Origin: Candidatus Thioglobus sp.
GTDB taxonomy: Bacteria > Pseudomonadota > Gammaproteobacteria > PS1 > Pseudothioglobaceae
Direction of reading: 5' to 3'
Assembly (NCBI GenBank): GCA_028345055.1
Contig: JAOMCO010000002.1
Location: 1 to 64,000, forward strand
Length of the DNA: 64,000 nucleotides
Positions 29,592 to 40,417 of this stretch are shown here, in pieces (the stretch's first letter is position 1; each line of letters opens with the position of its first letter). The position numbers and the translations under genes were made by a program. A model generated the notes under the pieces. The model ran no database searches, had not been told where the DNA came from, and saw only the letters and a program-made list of their open reading frames with translations.

Positions 29592-30965
29592 TTATGATTC
29601 ATTCTCTAAAAATAAAGCCTCAACTTCATGAATTTTACCAACATCCATAAGCACCATTAAAACGTGATCACCAGAATGAATAACTAATTTTTTTGATGCC
29701 ATCAGTAGCTCTTCATCTCTAACAATTGCTCCAACTACTACGCCCTCAGGTAAAGGAAGATCATTAACACATACTCCAACCACTTTAGATGTCTTCTCAT
29801 TTCCATGAACAACAATTTCTATAGCTTCTGACTTTCCATGTTGAAGTGAATGAACTTGCATAAAATCCCCCTTTCTAAGATGAGACAATATTCCACTGAC
29901 TGTAATCTGATCTGGAGATACAATAATATCTACATCGCCACTCTGCTCAGCAAGGTTTGCATAAACATCCCTTTTAACTAGAGCAATAGTTTTATGAGCT
30001 CCCAAGCGCTTTGCAAGAATAGAAACAATGACATTGACTTCGTCTGAGTCTGTCAAAGCTAAGAATAAATCGGTATTTTCTATGCCTTCCTCTTTCAATA
30101 AGTCCTCGTCAGATGCATTACCCTGAAGAACAAGTGTCTGATTTAGTTCCTCACTTAAGTATTTAGCTCTATTCTCATCCAGCTCGACAATCCTAAGATT
30201 ATGAGTCTCTTCGAGAAGCCTTGCTACATTAAGGCCAATACTCCCTCCACCTGCAATGAAGATTTTTTCATAAGTATTTTCTGCCCTTCTAAATTCCTTA
30301 AGTGCTCTTGAAATATCATTCTTCTTAGCAAGAAAATAGACATGATCACCCTCTCTAATTACTGTATCACTTTTTGCAGAAATTGCTCTGTCATTTCTGT
30401 AAAGACTCACAATACGAATTTTCACATCAGGCATATGCTCTTGTAGCTCTTTAATTGGTCGATTAACGATTGGCGTCCCAACAAAAGCACGAGTCTCAAC
30501 CAATTGAACTAAACCATTTTCAAAATCAAAAACCTGAGAGGCACCTGGCTCCTCAACAATACCTTGAATGTATTCAGTAATTAAATTTTCTGGAGTGATT
30601 AAAAAATCAATTGGTAAGGCGTCATTTGAGAAAATTTCAGGCCTTAAAAGATACTCAGTAGTTCTAATTCGTGCAATTTTTTTCTCAACATGATAAAGAG
30701 TATGCGCCATTCGGCAAGCTACCATATTTCTCTCATCAGAGTTCATAACAGCAATAACCATATCCATGGATTTAATTCCTGCTTTTTCTAAAACACTTGG
30801 ATAAGCACCATATCCTAAAACTGTTTTGATATCTAAGTGCCTTTGAAGAGGAGTAAGCATCTCTTCTTTCTGATCAACAATTGTTATATCATTATCATCA
30901 TCTAAACAGAGATACCTTGCTAAGGTTGAACCAACTTGGCCAGCGCCTAAAATGAGTACTTTCAT
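29592..30965 (-). CDS. trkA: Trk system potassium uptake protein, NAD-binding subunit
   Basis: 457 aa; MKVLILGAGQVGSTLA plus second TrkA-N (IFIAGGGSIGLNVARLLEE) and TrkA-C domains. Confidence 0.96.
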   Translation of the reverse strand: MKVLILGAGQVGSTLARYLCLDDDNDITIVDQKEEMLTPLQRHLDIKTVLGYGAYPSVLEKAGIKSMDMVIAVMNSDERNMVACRMAHTLYHVEKKIARIRTTEYLLRPEIFSNDALPIDFLITPENLITEYIQGIVEEPGASQVFDFENGLVQLVETRAFVGTPIVNRPIKELQEHMPDVKIRIVSLYRNDRAISAKSDTVIREGDHVYFLAKKNDISRALKEFRRAENTYEKIFIAGGGSIGLNVARLLEETHNLRIVELDENRAKYLSEELNQTLVLQGNASDEDLLKEEGIENTDLFLALTDSDEVNVIVSILAKRLGAHKTIALVKRDVYANLAEQSGDVDIIVSPDQITVSGILSHLRKGDFMQVHSLQHGKSEAIEIVVHGNEKTSKVVGVCVNDLPLPEGVVVGAIVRDEELLMASKKLVIHSGDHVLMVLMDVGKIHEVEALFLENES

Positions 30966-31537
30966 TTTTTATCAATTCCTAAATCTTTTAGCTTTCTGTA
31001 AAGCGTTGTTCTTTCAAGACCTGCAATCTCTGCAACAAAAGCAATGTTATTATCATTAGCTGCAAGATGATGAAGTAAATACTGACTCTCAAAAATATTT
31101 CTAGCCTCTTTTAATTTTAGAGAATAGTCTATCCCACTAACATGCTGAATTTCTAAATCTGGCTCATCGGAAGTCATTATGTTTCTTAAAATTGGAAGAA
31201 AGTCATGTAAAGGTTTTTTTAAAAAGTCAACCGCACCTAGCTTCATAGCTTTGACTATATCACTCGGCTCAGCATGACCTGACATCATAACTACTGGGGT
31301 ATCAAAACCCTCTGAATGCCACTCAGCTAATAAGGAAATACCATCTTGTCCAGGCATCCAAACATCCATAAGGATTAAATCAAAATGGTTTGCTGCTAGA
31401 ATAACTTTTGCTTCAGCTGCGCTTCTTGCAAGCATTGTTGAATAATTTACATCTTCAAGAATATCTTTAATGATTTCAGTATTATCCTTCTCATCATCAA
31501 TAATCAAAATATTACCAAATATAGATTCTTCAGTCAT
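30962..31537 (-). CDS. NtrX-like response regulator without AAA+ sigma54 domain
   Basis: 191 aa; receiver IDDEKDN..LMDVWMPGQDG..KKP joined to Fis-type C-terminus AEIAGLERTTLYRKLKDLGI. Confidence 0.88.
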   Translation of the reverse strand: MTEESIFGNILIIDDEKDNTEIIKDILEDVNYSTMLARSAAEAKVILAANHFDLILMDVWMPGQDGISLLAEWHSEGFDTPVVMMSGHAEPSDIVKAMKLGAVDFLKKPLHDFLPILRNIMTSDEPDLEIQHVSGIDYSLKLKEARNIFESQYLLHHLAANDNNIAFVAEIAGLERTTLYRKLKDLGIDKK

Positions 31538-33612
31538 TCATCCCCCTTTGCAGACTCGATTATACTCAATTCAATAGTTATTCTTGCGCCATGAGGCTTG
31601 ACATTACTTGCAAATATCTGACCATCGTGCTGTTCAATAATATTTTGAACAATTGCAAGGCCCAAACCACCACTTTTCTCTTTGGTTGTAATATAAGGCT
31701 CAAAAACATGATCAATGATCTCATCAGGAAATCCATTACCATCATCAATAATTGTAATCTGAACCAACCCCTCTTTAGCTTTCAGAATTGTTTTAATTTT
31801 GATATTTAGAATTGATTGATCTTTTTTTGCTTCTAAAGCATTTTTAATAAGATTAATCAGCACTCTCGATATTGCATCTTTATCAAGCTGTATCTTAGGT
31901 AAATCTCCACTCAAATCAAGATCTACTCTCACGTCATCATGATTGTCATAAAGAGAGGCAGATTTATTAATTAAGGTATTTAAAGAAGATATGGTTTTTC
32001 TTATTTCTGGTGTATTTGCATACTCTGCAAAAGCGCTTACCATTGAGTCCATAGAAGCAACCTGGTCAATGATTGTTTGAGTTGTTTTATTGATCACTTG
32101 AGAATCTTTATCATTAAGCTTATCTAAAAACAAATTTCTAAGTCTCTGGGCTGACAATAAAATTGGAGTTAATGGGTTTTTAATCTCATGAGCCATTCGA
32201 ACAGCAACTTCTCCCCATGCAGCCTTCTTTTGAGCTCTATTTAGCTTAGAAATATCATTAATGATTATTACATACCCCAGAGATTTGTTCTCTGTATCAA
32301 GAACAGAGCCCTGACAATAAAGCAAACGGTTTCTATCATTTAAAGTTAATTCAATTTCATGATTCCACTCCATAGAATCATTTTCAATCTTATCTTGAAT
32401 ATAAATAAACAGAGGACTGAGATTTGGATAATCCTTAACAATTGCATCATAGGATTCTAAACTGTATTTTGATACGTCATCAATTTGCAGTATTTTCCCC
32501 ATTACAGGATTAATAATCTGAATTTTCTTTTCCTGATTAAGTGCTATAACACCAAAAGAATATTGCAGTATGGTTTCTAAATAAAGATTATGAGTATCAA
32601 GCCCCTCTCTAGAGAGCTTAATCCTTCTGCTCATTTCATTAAAATGCCCTATAAGATCATGCATATCTTTATGTTTAGGGTCACGCTCAATCTCAACATC
32701 ATAGTTACCAGAAGAAATCTCTCTTGTAGCGATTGATAAGTTATGCATTGGCCTCATGAGTTGATCAATCATTCGAAGTACAATTAATAATGCACTCAAA
32801 ACAGCTAATAAAATTGTTGAAGTAAAATCAATCATAAATCGGGTTTTAATTATGGATGAATTCAATGTCAATTCGGCATCTTTTGCCGCATCACGAAAAC
32901 GTGTCATCCTTGAGGTTAAGCTGTTGATATTAATGTCGGGTGCAAAGTGGGCTATCAAAGTAAATTCATCAGTCGAAGCTGTATATCCATCGATCATACA
33001 ATTAGAATCTGCTCTCTTACTCGATGCTGCTAGATTCATTTGACTGTCATAAAGTTTGAGCTCACATGCCCAGAAATCACTTGTCAGAAGATTGAGAACA
33101 GTTTGCATTTTATCATTAGAGGCTGTAGGTGCATCAAAATAGTTAACTAGCTTTGCAATATTGCGAATGCGATCCTCATAATATTTAATTGCTATATTAT
33201 TTGTATTTCTATAGAGTTCATCAACCTCACCACCAACTTTTAAATTAAACTCATCAAACTGATTTTCAGCAATCTGAAGGTTATCTCTAATAGAACCAAA
33301 TGAAAAGAGATAAAAAGACAGAACAGGAAGTAAAACTAAAACTGGAACAATCCTTATAAAAGACCAAGTAAACCTTGACCCAATGACTCCTTCTTGAGAG
33401 TTTTGTTTTAGTTTTTTCATTGAAAGAGTAATGTAGAAGATAGCTACAATACTCATTACCACATTAAATACAACTAAAACTAAATACCATTTTTCAATTA
33501 ATCCTGGATTAAGGCCAAGATAAAACATTCCCAAAAAAGAAATTAGGAAAATACCTACCCAAAATAAAGCGCGAGGAGCTTCTTTCAAAGAAAAAGCCTG
33601 ATTAAGCAACAT
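31534..33612 (-). CDS. ntrY: NtrY-like sensor histidine kinase
   Basis: 692 aa; TM region, HAMP, PAS, RMAHEIKNPLTPI H-box, GGLGLAIVQNIIEQHDG. Confidence 0.92.
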   Translation of the reverse strand: MLLNQAFSLKEAPRALFWVGIFLISFLGMFYLGLNPGLIEKWYLVLVVFNVVMSIVAIFYITLSMKKLKQNSQEGVIGSRFTWSFIRIVPVLVLLPVLSFYLFSFGSIRDNLQIAENQFDEFNLKVGGEVDELYRNTNNIAIKYYEDRIRNIAKLVNYFDAPTASNDKMQTVLNLLTSDFWACELKLYDSQMNLAASSKRADSNCMIDGYTASTDEFTLIAHFAPDININSLTSRMTRFRDAAKDAELTLNSSIIKTRFMIDFTSTILLAVLSALLIVLRMIDQLMRPMHNLSIATREISSGNYDVEIERDPKHKDMHDLIGHFNEMSRRIKLSREGLDTHNLYLETILQYSFGVIALNQEKKIQIINPVMGKILQIDDVSKYSLESYDAIVKDYPNLSPLFIYIQDKIENDSMEWNHEIELTLNDRNRLLYCQGSVLDTENKSLGYVIIINDISKLNRAQKKAAWGEVAVRMAHEIKNPLTPILLSAQRLRNLFLDKLNDKDSQVINKTTQTIIDQVASMDSMVSAFAEYANTPEIRKTISSLNTLINKSASLYDNHDDVRVDLDLSGDLPKIQLDKDAISRVLINLIKNALEAKKDQSILNIKIKTILKAKEGLVQITIIDDGNGFPDEIIDHVFEPYITTKEKSGGLGLAIVQNIIEQHDGQIFASNVKPHGARITIELSIIESAKGDE

Positions 33613-33717
33613 AAATTTTGTTAACCATATAGTAAAGTCTCTCGATTATCTCATAAATGTATTATTTCTTACATAAGTTGTTGATAAAATACAACAAGCT
33701 AACATTTTTCAATTCTT

Positions 33718-34737
33718 TTGATTAAAACTAATACTCAACTCAATCATTACTTAGATAATATTAAAGATGAAACTCTTCTTGCTATAGATACTGAATTTAG
33801 AAGAATTGATTCATACTTTCCTGAACTTTGTTTAATACAAATTGCAACTAAGGATAAATTAGAATGTTTTGATGTACTGTCCCTAAATAATCTTGATTCA
33901 CTATTTACAAAGCTTTACGATAAGAAAACTAAATGGATTATTCACTCTGCAAGGCAAGATATAGAGGCTCTGTATTATTTATCTAATAGAATTCCAAATT
34001 CAATTTTTGATACTCAAATTGCTGCATCGTTTCTAAATTATCCACTTCAAGTCTCTTATCAAGGACTCACTGAGTCTCTACAGAATATTCATTTAGAAAA
34101 AAAATATACGAGATTTGATTGGAAAAAACGTCCACTCCCACGTGATGTTTTGAAGTATGCCCTTGATGATGTAAAGTATTTAATACCGATTTTTAATAAG
34201 CTTTCTAAAGAATTAATAAAATATGAAAGGCTAGATTGGGTTGAGGAAGAAAGTAAATTCTTATTAGATAAAGATACATATAAGCCAAACTATAGGCAAA
34301 TCATCAAAAAAACAAAAGGAATATCAAAAATTTCATCAAAGTATGTGAATAACGCAATCGATTTAATTTTTTGGCGTGAGTCTATTGCCCAGAAAAAAAA
34401 TAAACCTCGAAAGTGGATAATGTCTGATGAGAAACTTATCGATTATGCTATTGGTAAGAATAAATTATCATCAAGCAAAATTGATGAATTTAAGAATTTT
34501 ATAGAGAATAAGGGTCAAAATATTAATTTTGAGGGTTTAATAAAGGTTCAAAAGCCACTTTCCGATCAGGAAATCTTGATGAAGAATAGGCTTAAAGAGC
34601 AGATTAATAAGCTTTCAATTCAATATAAGATTCCCTCTGAGCTAATCTGTACATCAAAAAATCTTATGAATTTTATTAGAGGTGAGGATTTAGTTACAAT
34701 AAATCAAGGTTGGAGATCTAAAATATTTAAAATATAA
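33718..34737 (+). CDS. rnd: Ribonuclease D
   Basis: 339 aa (TTG start); LLAIDTEFRRIDSYFPELCLIQIA, HSARQDIEALYYL, YALDDVKYL, HRDC-like C-terminus. Confidence 0.92.
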   Translation: MIKTNTQLNHYLDNIKDETLLAIDTEFRRIDSYFPELCLIQIATKDKLECFDVLSLNNLDSLFTKLYDKKTKWIIHSARQDIEALYYLSNRIPNSIFDTQIAASFLNYPLQVSYQGLTESLQNIHLEKKYTRFDWKKRPLPRDVLKYALDDVKYLIPIFNKLSKELIKYERLDWVEEESKFLLDKDTYKPNYRQIIKKTKGISKISSKYVNNAIDLIFWRESIAQKKNKPRKWIMSDEKLIDYAIGKNKLSSSKIDEFKNFIENKGQNINFEGLIKVQKPLSDQEILMKNRLKEQINKLSIQYKIPSELICTSKNLMNFIRGEDLVTINQGWRSKIFKI

Positions 34738-34805
34738 ACTCAGTCAATTTTTAAAAGTTAAAAATAATTATCAAAACTAACACCTTTAAAATTATCTCAG
34801 GTAGT

Positions 34806-35345
34806 TTGAAGGGGAGAAAGTTCCCCTTTAAAGATGTTGATGGATTACGCCCCACTTCTGGTAAAGCAAGAGAAACTTTATTTAATTGGCTTCAGTTTGA
34901 AATCAGCGGTAAAACTATTTTAGACCCATTCTCTGGGACTGGTGCCTTAGGTATTGAGGCCTTATCTAGAGGTGCGAGTAAGGTATATTTTATTGAAAAA
35001 AATAGTAAAGCCTTTAAAATACTTAAATCTAGTTTAAATCTCTTAAATCCTAATCAATATAATCTAATAAACCAAGATTCAATCAAATATCTTGAAAAAG
35101 CGGATTTATTACCCTTTGATATAATTTTCTTGGATCCACCATTTAATAAAGAGCTACTTCCCTCAATTCTTTTACTCCTCTCTAGAAAAAAACTTATAAG
35201 TACAAAAAGTAAAATTTATATTGAATCAGAGTATGAGATTAATATTGAATTCTTAAATTCAAACATTATGTATAAATGTAGAATAGTTAAACAAAAAAAA
35301 TCAGGTAATGTTCATTATTGTCTGATAAGCTTAGAGGAATTATGA
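34806..35345 (+). CDS. rsmD: 16S rRNA (guanine966-N2)-methyltransferase, true start likely upstream
   Basis: LKGRKFPF..LRPTSGKARETLFNWL, LDPFSGTGALGIEALSRGA, FLDPPF. Confidence 0.92.
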   Translation: MKGRKFPFKDVDGLRPTSGKARETLFNWLQFEISGKTILDPFSGTGALGIEALSRGASKVYFIEKNSKAFKILKSSLNLLNPNQYNLINQDSIKYLEKADLLPFDIIFLDPPFNKELLPSILLLLSRKKLISTKSKIYIESEYEINIEFLNSNIMYKCRIVKQKKSGNVHYCLISLEEL

Positions 35346-35824
35346 AAAAAATTGCAATTTATCCTGGTTCTTTTGATCCTATTACAAATGGTCATATAGA
35401 CTTAATAAAAAGGGCCTCGAAACTCTTTGATGAGGTCATTATTGCAATTACTCAAAATGCTAACAAATCAAGCTTTTTGTCAATTGAGCAGAGGGTAAGT
35501 GCTGCTGAAAACTCAATTAGTTCTTTAACAAATACAACAGTACTCAGTTTTAACAACCTTTTGGTCGACTTTGCTAAAGAACAAAATGCACAAATCATTA
35601 TCAGGGGACTAAGAGCTGTATCTGACTTTGAATATGAGTTTCAATTAAGTGGAATGAATAAACGCCTTAACTCTCAAATTGAAACTTTATTTATGACTCC
35701 CTCTGAAGAATTTGCCAACATTTCTTCATCTTTAGTTCGTGAAATTCTTTTATTGGGTGGTGATATCTCCCCTTTTGTTCCAAGTGAAGTGAAGACAATC
35801 CTTCTAGATATTGCTAAAAAATAA
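35342..35824 (+). CDS. coaD: Phosphopantetheine adenylyltransferase
   Basis: MKKIAIYPGSFDPITNGHIDLI from ATG at 35342; IIRGLRAVSDFEYEFQL. Confidence 0.96.
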   Translation: MKKIAIYPGSFDPITNGHIDLIKRASKLFDEVIIAITQNANKSSFLSIEQRVSAAENSISSLTNTTVLSFNNLLVDFAKEQNAQIIIRGLRAVSDFEYEFQLSGMNKRLNSQIETLFMTPSEEFANISSSLVREILLLGGDISPFVPSEVKTILLDIAKK

Positions 35825-35836
35825 TTTTATATATAC

Positions 35837-35864
35837 CTTGAAATAATATTTTGTATCCCTAAAT
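35837..35864 (+). promoter_or_regulatory. Sigma32-type heat-shock promoter upstream of dnaK
   Basis: CTTGAAA, 13 nt, CCCTAAAT; consensus CTTGAAA-N(11-16)-CCCCATnT. Confidence 0.72.
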
Positions 35865-35898
35865 AGGGTTTATACGAAAAATACAAGGAGTAAATGAA

Positions 35899-37809
35899 AT
35901 GTCAAAAATGATTGGAATTGATTTAGGAACAACAAATTCTTGCGTATCTGTAATGGATGGTGGTGTTGCAAAAATTATTGAAAATTCTGAAGGAAATAGA
36001 ACTACGCCGTCAATTATTGCATACCCTAAAGATTCTGATGAAATTTTGGTGGGTCAGCCAGCTAAAAGACAGGCAGTAACTAATCCTGAAAACACATTAT
36101 ATGCAATTAAGCGTCTAATTGGTCGTCGGTTTGAAGAAGAGGCGGTTCAAAAGGATATTGACTTAGTCCCATACAAGATTATTAAAGCCAAGAATGGTGA
36201 TGCCTGGGTTGAAGTCAAGGGTAAGAAGATGGCTGCACCTGAAATATCTGCAAGAGTCATTCAGAAAATGAAGCAGACTGCGGAGGATTACTTGGGAAAC
36301 GAAGTAACTGAGGCTGTTATTACGGTTCCAGCGTACTTTAATGATTCTCAGCGTCAAGCAACTAAAGATGCTGGAAAGATTGCTGGTTTAGATGTTAAAA
36401 GAATAATCAATGAGCCTACTGCTGCTGCCCTAGCTTATGGAGTAGACAAAACAACTGGCGATAAGAAAGTTGCTGTCTATGACTTAGGTGGAGGAACATT
36501 TGATGTCTCAATTATTGAGATGGAAGATATTGATGGAGAAAAACACTTTGAAGTTCTTTCTACTAATGGTGATACGTTTTTAGGTGGTGAAGATTTTGAT
36601 CAAAGAATTATCAACTTTCTAGTTGAAGAATTCAAGAAGGAACAAAGTTTTGATCTTGCAAAGGATGCTATGGCACTTCAAAGACTTAAAGAAGCCGCTG
36701 AAAAGGCAAAAATTGAACTATCTTCATCTGAGCAGACTGAAATCAGTTTGCCTTACATCACCGCTGATGCTTCGGGTCCAAAACACCTTAACATTAAGAT
36801 GACAAGATCTAAATTAGAATCTCTGGTAGCAGACCTTCTAAAACGCTCTATAGATCCATGTAAAACTGCTCTTAAAGATGCTGGCCTGTCCAGTGGAGAT
36901 GTAGATGAAATTATTCTTGTTGGTGGCCAGACTAGAATGCCAAAAGTACAGCAAATGGTTAAAGATTTCTTTGGTAAAGAACCTAAGAGAGATTTAAATC
37001 CAGATGAAGCAGTTGCTATGGGTGCCGCAATCCAAGCTGGTGTTTTAGGTGGAGATGTCAAAGATGTACTTCTACTTGATGTAACACCTTTATCGCTTGG
37101 AATTGAGACTATGGGTGGTGTTATGACAAAGTTGATTGAGAAAAATACAACAATCCCAACAAATCAGTCTCAAATATTTTCAACAGCTGCAGATAACCAA
37201 TCTGCTGTTACAGTTCATGTTCTTCAGGGAGAGCGTGACGTTGCAAGTGCAAACAAGTCATTAGGTCAATTTAACCTAGAAGGAATTGCGCCCGCTCCCA
37301 AAGGCCAACCTCAAATTGAAGTAACTCTAGATTTGGACTCTGATGGAATTCTTAATGTTTCAGCGAAGGACAAAAATACTGGTAAAGAGCAATCAATAAC
37401 AATTAAGTCTTCAAGTGGCCTCTCAGATGAAGAGGTTGATAAAATGATCAAGGATGCAGAAGCTCATGCTGATGAAGACAAGAAGTTCCAGGAACTTGTT
37501 TCATCCAGAAATATGGCTGACTCACTTGTTCATTCTACAAAGCAATCACTTGAAGAACTTAAAGATGAAATCTCTGAAGATGAAAAAACTGCTATTGACG
37601 ATGCACTAACTGAATTAGAGGAGAGCATTAAAGGTGATGATAAAGACACCATTGATGCTAAAGTACAAAATCTAAGTGAGAAGGCACAAGTTTTAGCACA
37701 GAAGGCTCAAGAAAAAGCTGGCGCAGAAGGATCTGCTGATGCTGATAGCACAGATACTGGTGAAGATGTCGTTGATGCTGACTTTGAAGAGGTAAAAGAA
37801 GAAAAGTAA
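35899..37809 (+). CDS. dnaK: Chaperone DnaK
   Basis: 636 aa; [31 protein letters not shown]-terminal [14 protein letters not shown]. Confidence 0.99.
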   Translation: MSKMIGIDLGTTNSCVSVMDGGVAKIIENSEGNRTTPSIIAYPKDSDEILVGQPAKRQAVTNPENTLYAIKRLIGRRFEEEAVQKDIDLVPYKIIKAKNGDAWVEVKGKKMAAPEISARVIQKMKQTAEDYLGNEVTEAVITVPAYFNDSQRQATKDAGKIAGLDVKRIINEPTAAALAYGVDKTTGDKKVAVYDLGGGTFDVSIIEMEDIDGEKHFEVLSTNGDTFLGGEDFDQRIINFLVEEFKKEQSFDLAKDAMALQRLKEAAEKAKIELSSSEQTEISLPYITADASGPKHLNIKMTRSKLESLVADLLKRSIDPCKTALKDAGLSSGDVDEIILVGGQTRMPKVQQMVKDFFGKEPKRDLNPDEAVAMGAAIQAGVLGGDVKDVLLLDVTPLSLGIETMGGVMTKLIEKNTTIPTNQSQIFSTAADNQSAVTVHVLQGERDVASANKSLGQFNLEGIAPAPKGQPQIEVTLDLDSDGILNVSAKDKNTGKEQSITIKSSSGLSDEEVDKMIKDAEAHADEDKKFQELVSSRNMADSLVHSTKQSLEELKDEISEDEKTAIDDALTELEESIKGDDKDTIDAKVQNLSEKAQVLAQKAQEKAGAEGSADADSTDTGEDVVDADFEEVKEEK

Positions 37810-37832
37810 GTAGCTTTATTTGCTGATTTAAA

Positions 37833-37863
37833 AAACCTCTCATGTCTAGTGCATGAGAGGTTT
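37833..37863 (+). other. Intercistronic hairpin between dnaK and dnaJ
   Basis: AAACCTCTCATG-TCTAGTG-CATGAGAGGTTT, perfect 12-bp stem. Confidence 0.65.
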
Positions 37864-37880
37864 AATATTTTAAGGGAAAT

Positions 37881-38984
37881 ATGTCAGAAAGAGATTATTA
37901 CGAAGTTTTAGGTGTTGATAAAAATGCAGATGAAGCCAATATAAAGAAGGCCTATAAGCGTCTTGCTATGAAGTATCATCCGGATAGAAATGGAAGTGAT
38001 AAAGCTGGTGCTGAAAAAAAGTTCAAGGAAGTTCGCAAAGCATATGATGTTATATCAGATCCTCAAAAGAGATCTGCTTATGATCAATTTGGGCACGCAG
38101 GTGTAGAGCAAGGTGGTCAAGGCTTTGGTGGTGGAAATCCATTTGGTGGAGCTGGCGGCTTTGGAGATATATTTGGTGACATTTTTGGTGGTGGCAATGC
38201 TAAGCCAGATAATCGTGGATCTGACCTTCGTTATGATCTAGAGATCGACTTAAAGCAGGCTGCTGAAAGTGATACTGTCAAAATAAGAGTCCCAAAAAAT
38301 GATACATGTGATACTTGTTCTGGAAGTGGTGCAAAACCAGGGACTTCTGTTAAAACTTGTATCAATTGCCGTGGAACTGGTCAGACTACAATGCAGCAAG
38401 GTTTCTTTGCTGTTCAGAGACCATGTAACCAGTGCAACGGCTCTGGGGAAAAAATTGAGTCTCCTTGTGGTACCTGTCGAGGGCAAGGTGTAGTTCGAAA
38501 TCAAAAAACTCTTTCTGTAAAAATTCCTGCTGGTGTTGATACTGGAAATAGAATCAGATTAAGTGGAGAAGGTGAGGCAGGTTTGCGAGGAGGGCCACAT
38601 GGTGACCTATATGTGCAAATTCATATCAAGGATCATCCAATTTTTCAGCGAGAAGGTAATGATCTTTACTGCGAAGTTCCTATAGACTTTGCAACATCTG
38701 CGCTTGGAGGATCAATTGAAGTTCCAACTTTAAAAGGAAAGCTCAAAATTAACGTTCCTTCTGGCACTCAAACTTCAAAATTATTTAGACTTCGAGGAAA
38801 AGGTATGCCTGCAATGAGGCATAGTGGTTCTGGTGATCTACTCTGCCAGGTCAAAGTAGAAACACCAGTTAACTTGAACTCTAAACAAAAGAAGCTTTTA
38901 AAAGATTTTTCCAGCTCATGTGAAGCTAAGCACCATCCTGAGTCAGATTCATTCTTTGGTAAAATGAAGTCATTCTTTGATTAG
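37881..38984 (+). CDS. dnaJ: Chaperone DnaJ
   Basis: 367 aa; J-domain with HPD, G/F region, four CxxCxGxG zinc motifs. Confidence 0.99.
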   Translation: MSERDYYEVLGVDKNADEANIKKAYKRLAMKYHPDRNGSDKAGAEKKFKEVRKAYDVISDPQKRSAYDQFGHAGVEQGGQGFGGGNPFGGAGGFGDIFGDIFGGGNAKPDNRGSDLRYDLEIDLKQAAESDTVKIRVPKNDTCDTCSGSGAKPGTSVKTCINCRGTGQTTMQQGFFAVQRPCNQCNGSGEKIESPCGTCRGQGVVRNQKTLSVKIPAGVDTGNRIRLSGEGEAGLRGGPHGDLYVQIHIKDHPIFQREGNDLYCEVPIDFATSALGGSIEVPTLKGKLKINVPSGTQTSKLFRLRGKGMPAMRHSGSGDLLCQVKVETPVNLNSKQKKLLKDFSSSCEAKHHPESDSFFGKMKSFFD

Positions 38985-39056
38985 ACTTGAAACAATTTGA
39001 TACAATGAATTAATGGGTTATCTATAAAATATTATTTTTCTCCAATTAATCTTCAT

Positions 39057-40343
39057 ATGATAATTCAGACCATCAAAGCACGCGAAGTTCTTGACTCAAG
39101 AGGTAATCCAACGGTTGAAGCAGATGTCATTTTAAAAAATGGAGTGATTGGAAGTGCTATAGTTCCGTCAGGAGCATCAACAGGACAGAGAGAAGCTTTA
39201 GAACTTAGAGATGGAGATAAAGACAGATATCTAGGCAAAGGGGTGCTTAAGGCAGTTAAATTTATAAATTCAGAGATTAATGATGCATTAAGAGGCATGA
39301 ATGTATCTGAACAAGAGAGAATCGATCAGGTAATGATTGATCTTGATGGAACTGAATCAAAATCTAGGCTTGGGGCCAATTCTATACTTGCAGTTTCTTT
39401 AGCCTCAGCTAAAGCAAAAGCAAATGCTATGGGTGTTTCATTATTTCGATCGTTTAACTTTTCGAACTCTTTCCATTTACCAGTCCCCATGATGAATATC
39501 ATTAATGGTGGTGAACATGCCAACAATAGTATAGACATTCAAGAGTTCATGGTTATTCCCGCTGGTGCACCAAGTTTTAGAGAGGCGCTCAGATACGGAA
39601 CTGAAGTTTTTCATCACTTAAAAGCTGTGTTAGATAATAAAGGACTTAATACTGCAGTAGGTGATGAGGGCGGTTTTGCACCAGACTTAAAATCAAATGA
39701 AGAAGCTCTTCAAGTTATTATTCTGGCAATTAAAAATGCAGGATATTTACCTGGTAAAGATATCTTTATTGGGATTGATGCCGCTAGCTCAGAATTCTTT
39801 AGTGATGGTACCTATAATTTAGAATCTGAAGGGTTAAAACTATCGAATTCACAGTTTACTGATTACCTTGCTAAATGGACTGAAAAGTATCCAATTATTT
39901 CAATTGAAGATGGAATGGATGAGAATGATTGGGAAGGATGGGAAATGCTATCTCAAAAATTATCAAAAACTGTTCAACTGGTTGGTGATGATCTTTTCGT
40001 TACCAATAGTAAAATTTTAGCCAAAGGCATTGAAAAGAATATAGCAAACTCAATATTAATTAAAGTTAATCAAATTGGAACACTTAGTGAAACATTTGAT
40101 GCAATGAGACTTGCGCATAAAGCAAACTATACTTGTGTTATGTCCCATAGAAGTGGAGAGACTGAGGACACTATAATTGCTGATCTTGCAGTGGCAACAA
40201 ACTGTGGTCAAATTAAAACTGGCTCATTATCACGCTCAGATAGGCTAGCAAAGTATAATCAGCTTTTAAGAATCGAAGAAGAGTTGGGCGATAAGGCTTC
40301 ATATCCTGGTCTGAAAGCATTTAATAATTTATCAAAATTTTGA
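39057..40343 (+). CDS. eno: Enolase
   Basis: 428 aa; [35 protein letters not shown]. Confidence 0.99.
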   Translation: MIIQTIKAREVLDSRGNPTVEADVILKNGVIGSAIVPSGASTGQREALELRDGDKDRYLGKGVLKAVKFINSEINDALRGMNVSEQERIDQVMIDLDGTESKSRLGANSILAVSLASAKAKANAMGVSLFRSFNFSNSFHLPVPMMNIINGGEHANNSIDIQEFMVIPAGAPSFREALRYGTEVFHHLKAVLDNKGLNTAVGDEGGFAPDLKSNEEALQVIILAIKNAGYLPGKDIFIGIDAASSEFFSDGTYNLESEGLKLSNSQFTDYLAKWTEKYPIISIEDGMDENDWEGWEMLSQKLSKTVQLVGDDLFVTNSKILAKGIEKNIANSILIKVNQIGTLSETFDAMRLAHKANYTCVMSHRSGETEDTIIADLAVATNCGQIKTGSLSRSDRLAKYNQLLRIEEELGDKASYPGLKAFNNLSKF

Positions 40344-40417
40344 GGATAATCTAGTTTTAATACTTAAAGTTAATTTAAGGTTAAAATAGTATCTTAATGA
40401 CTATTTAGGGTAACTTA

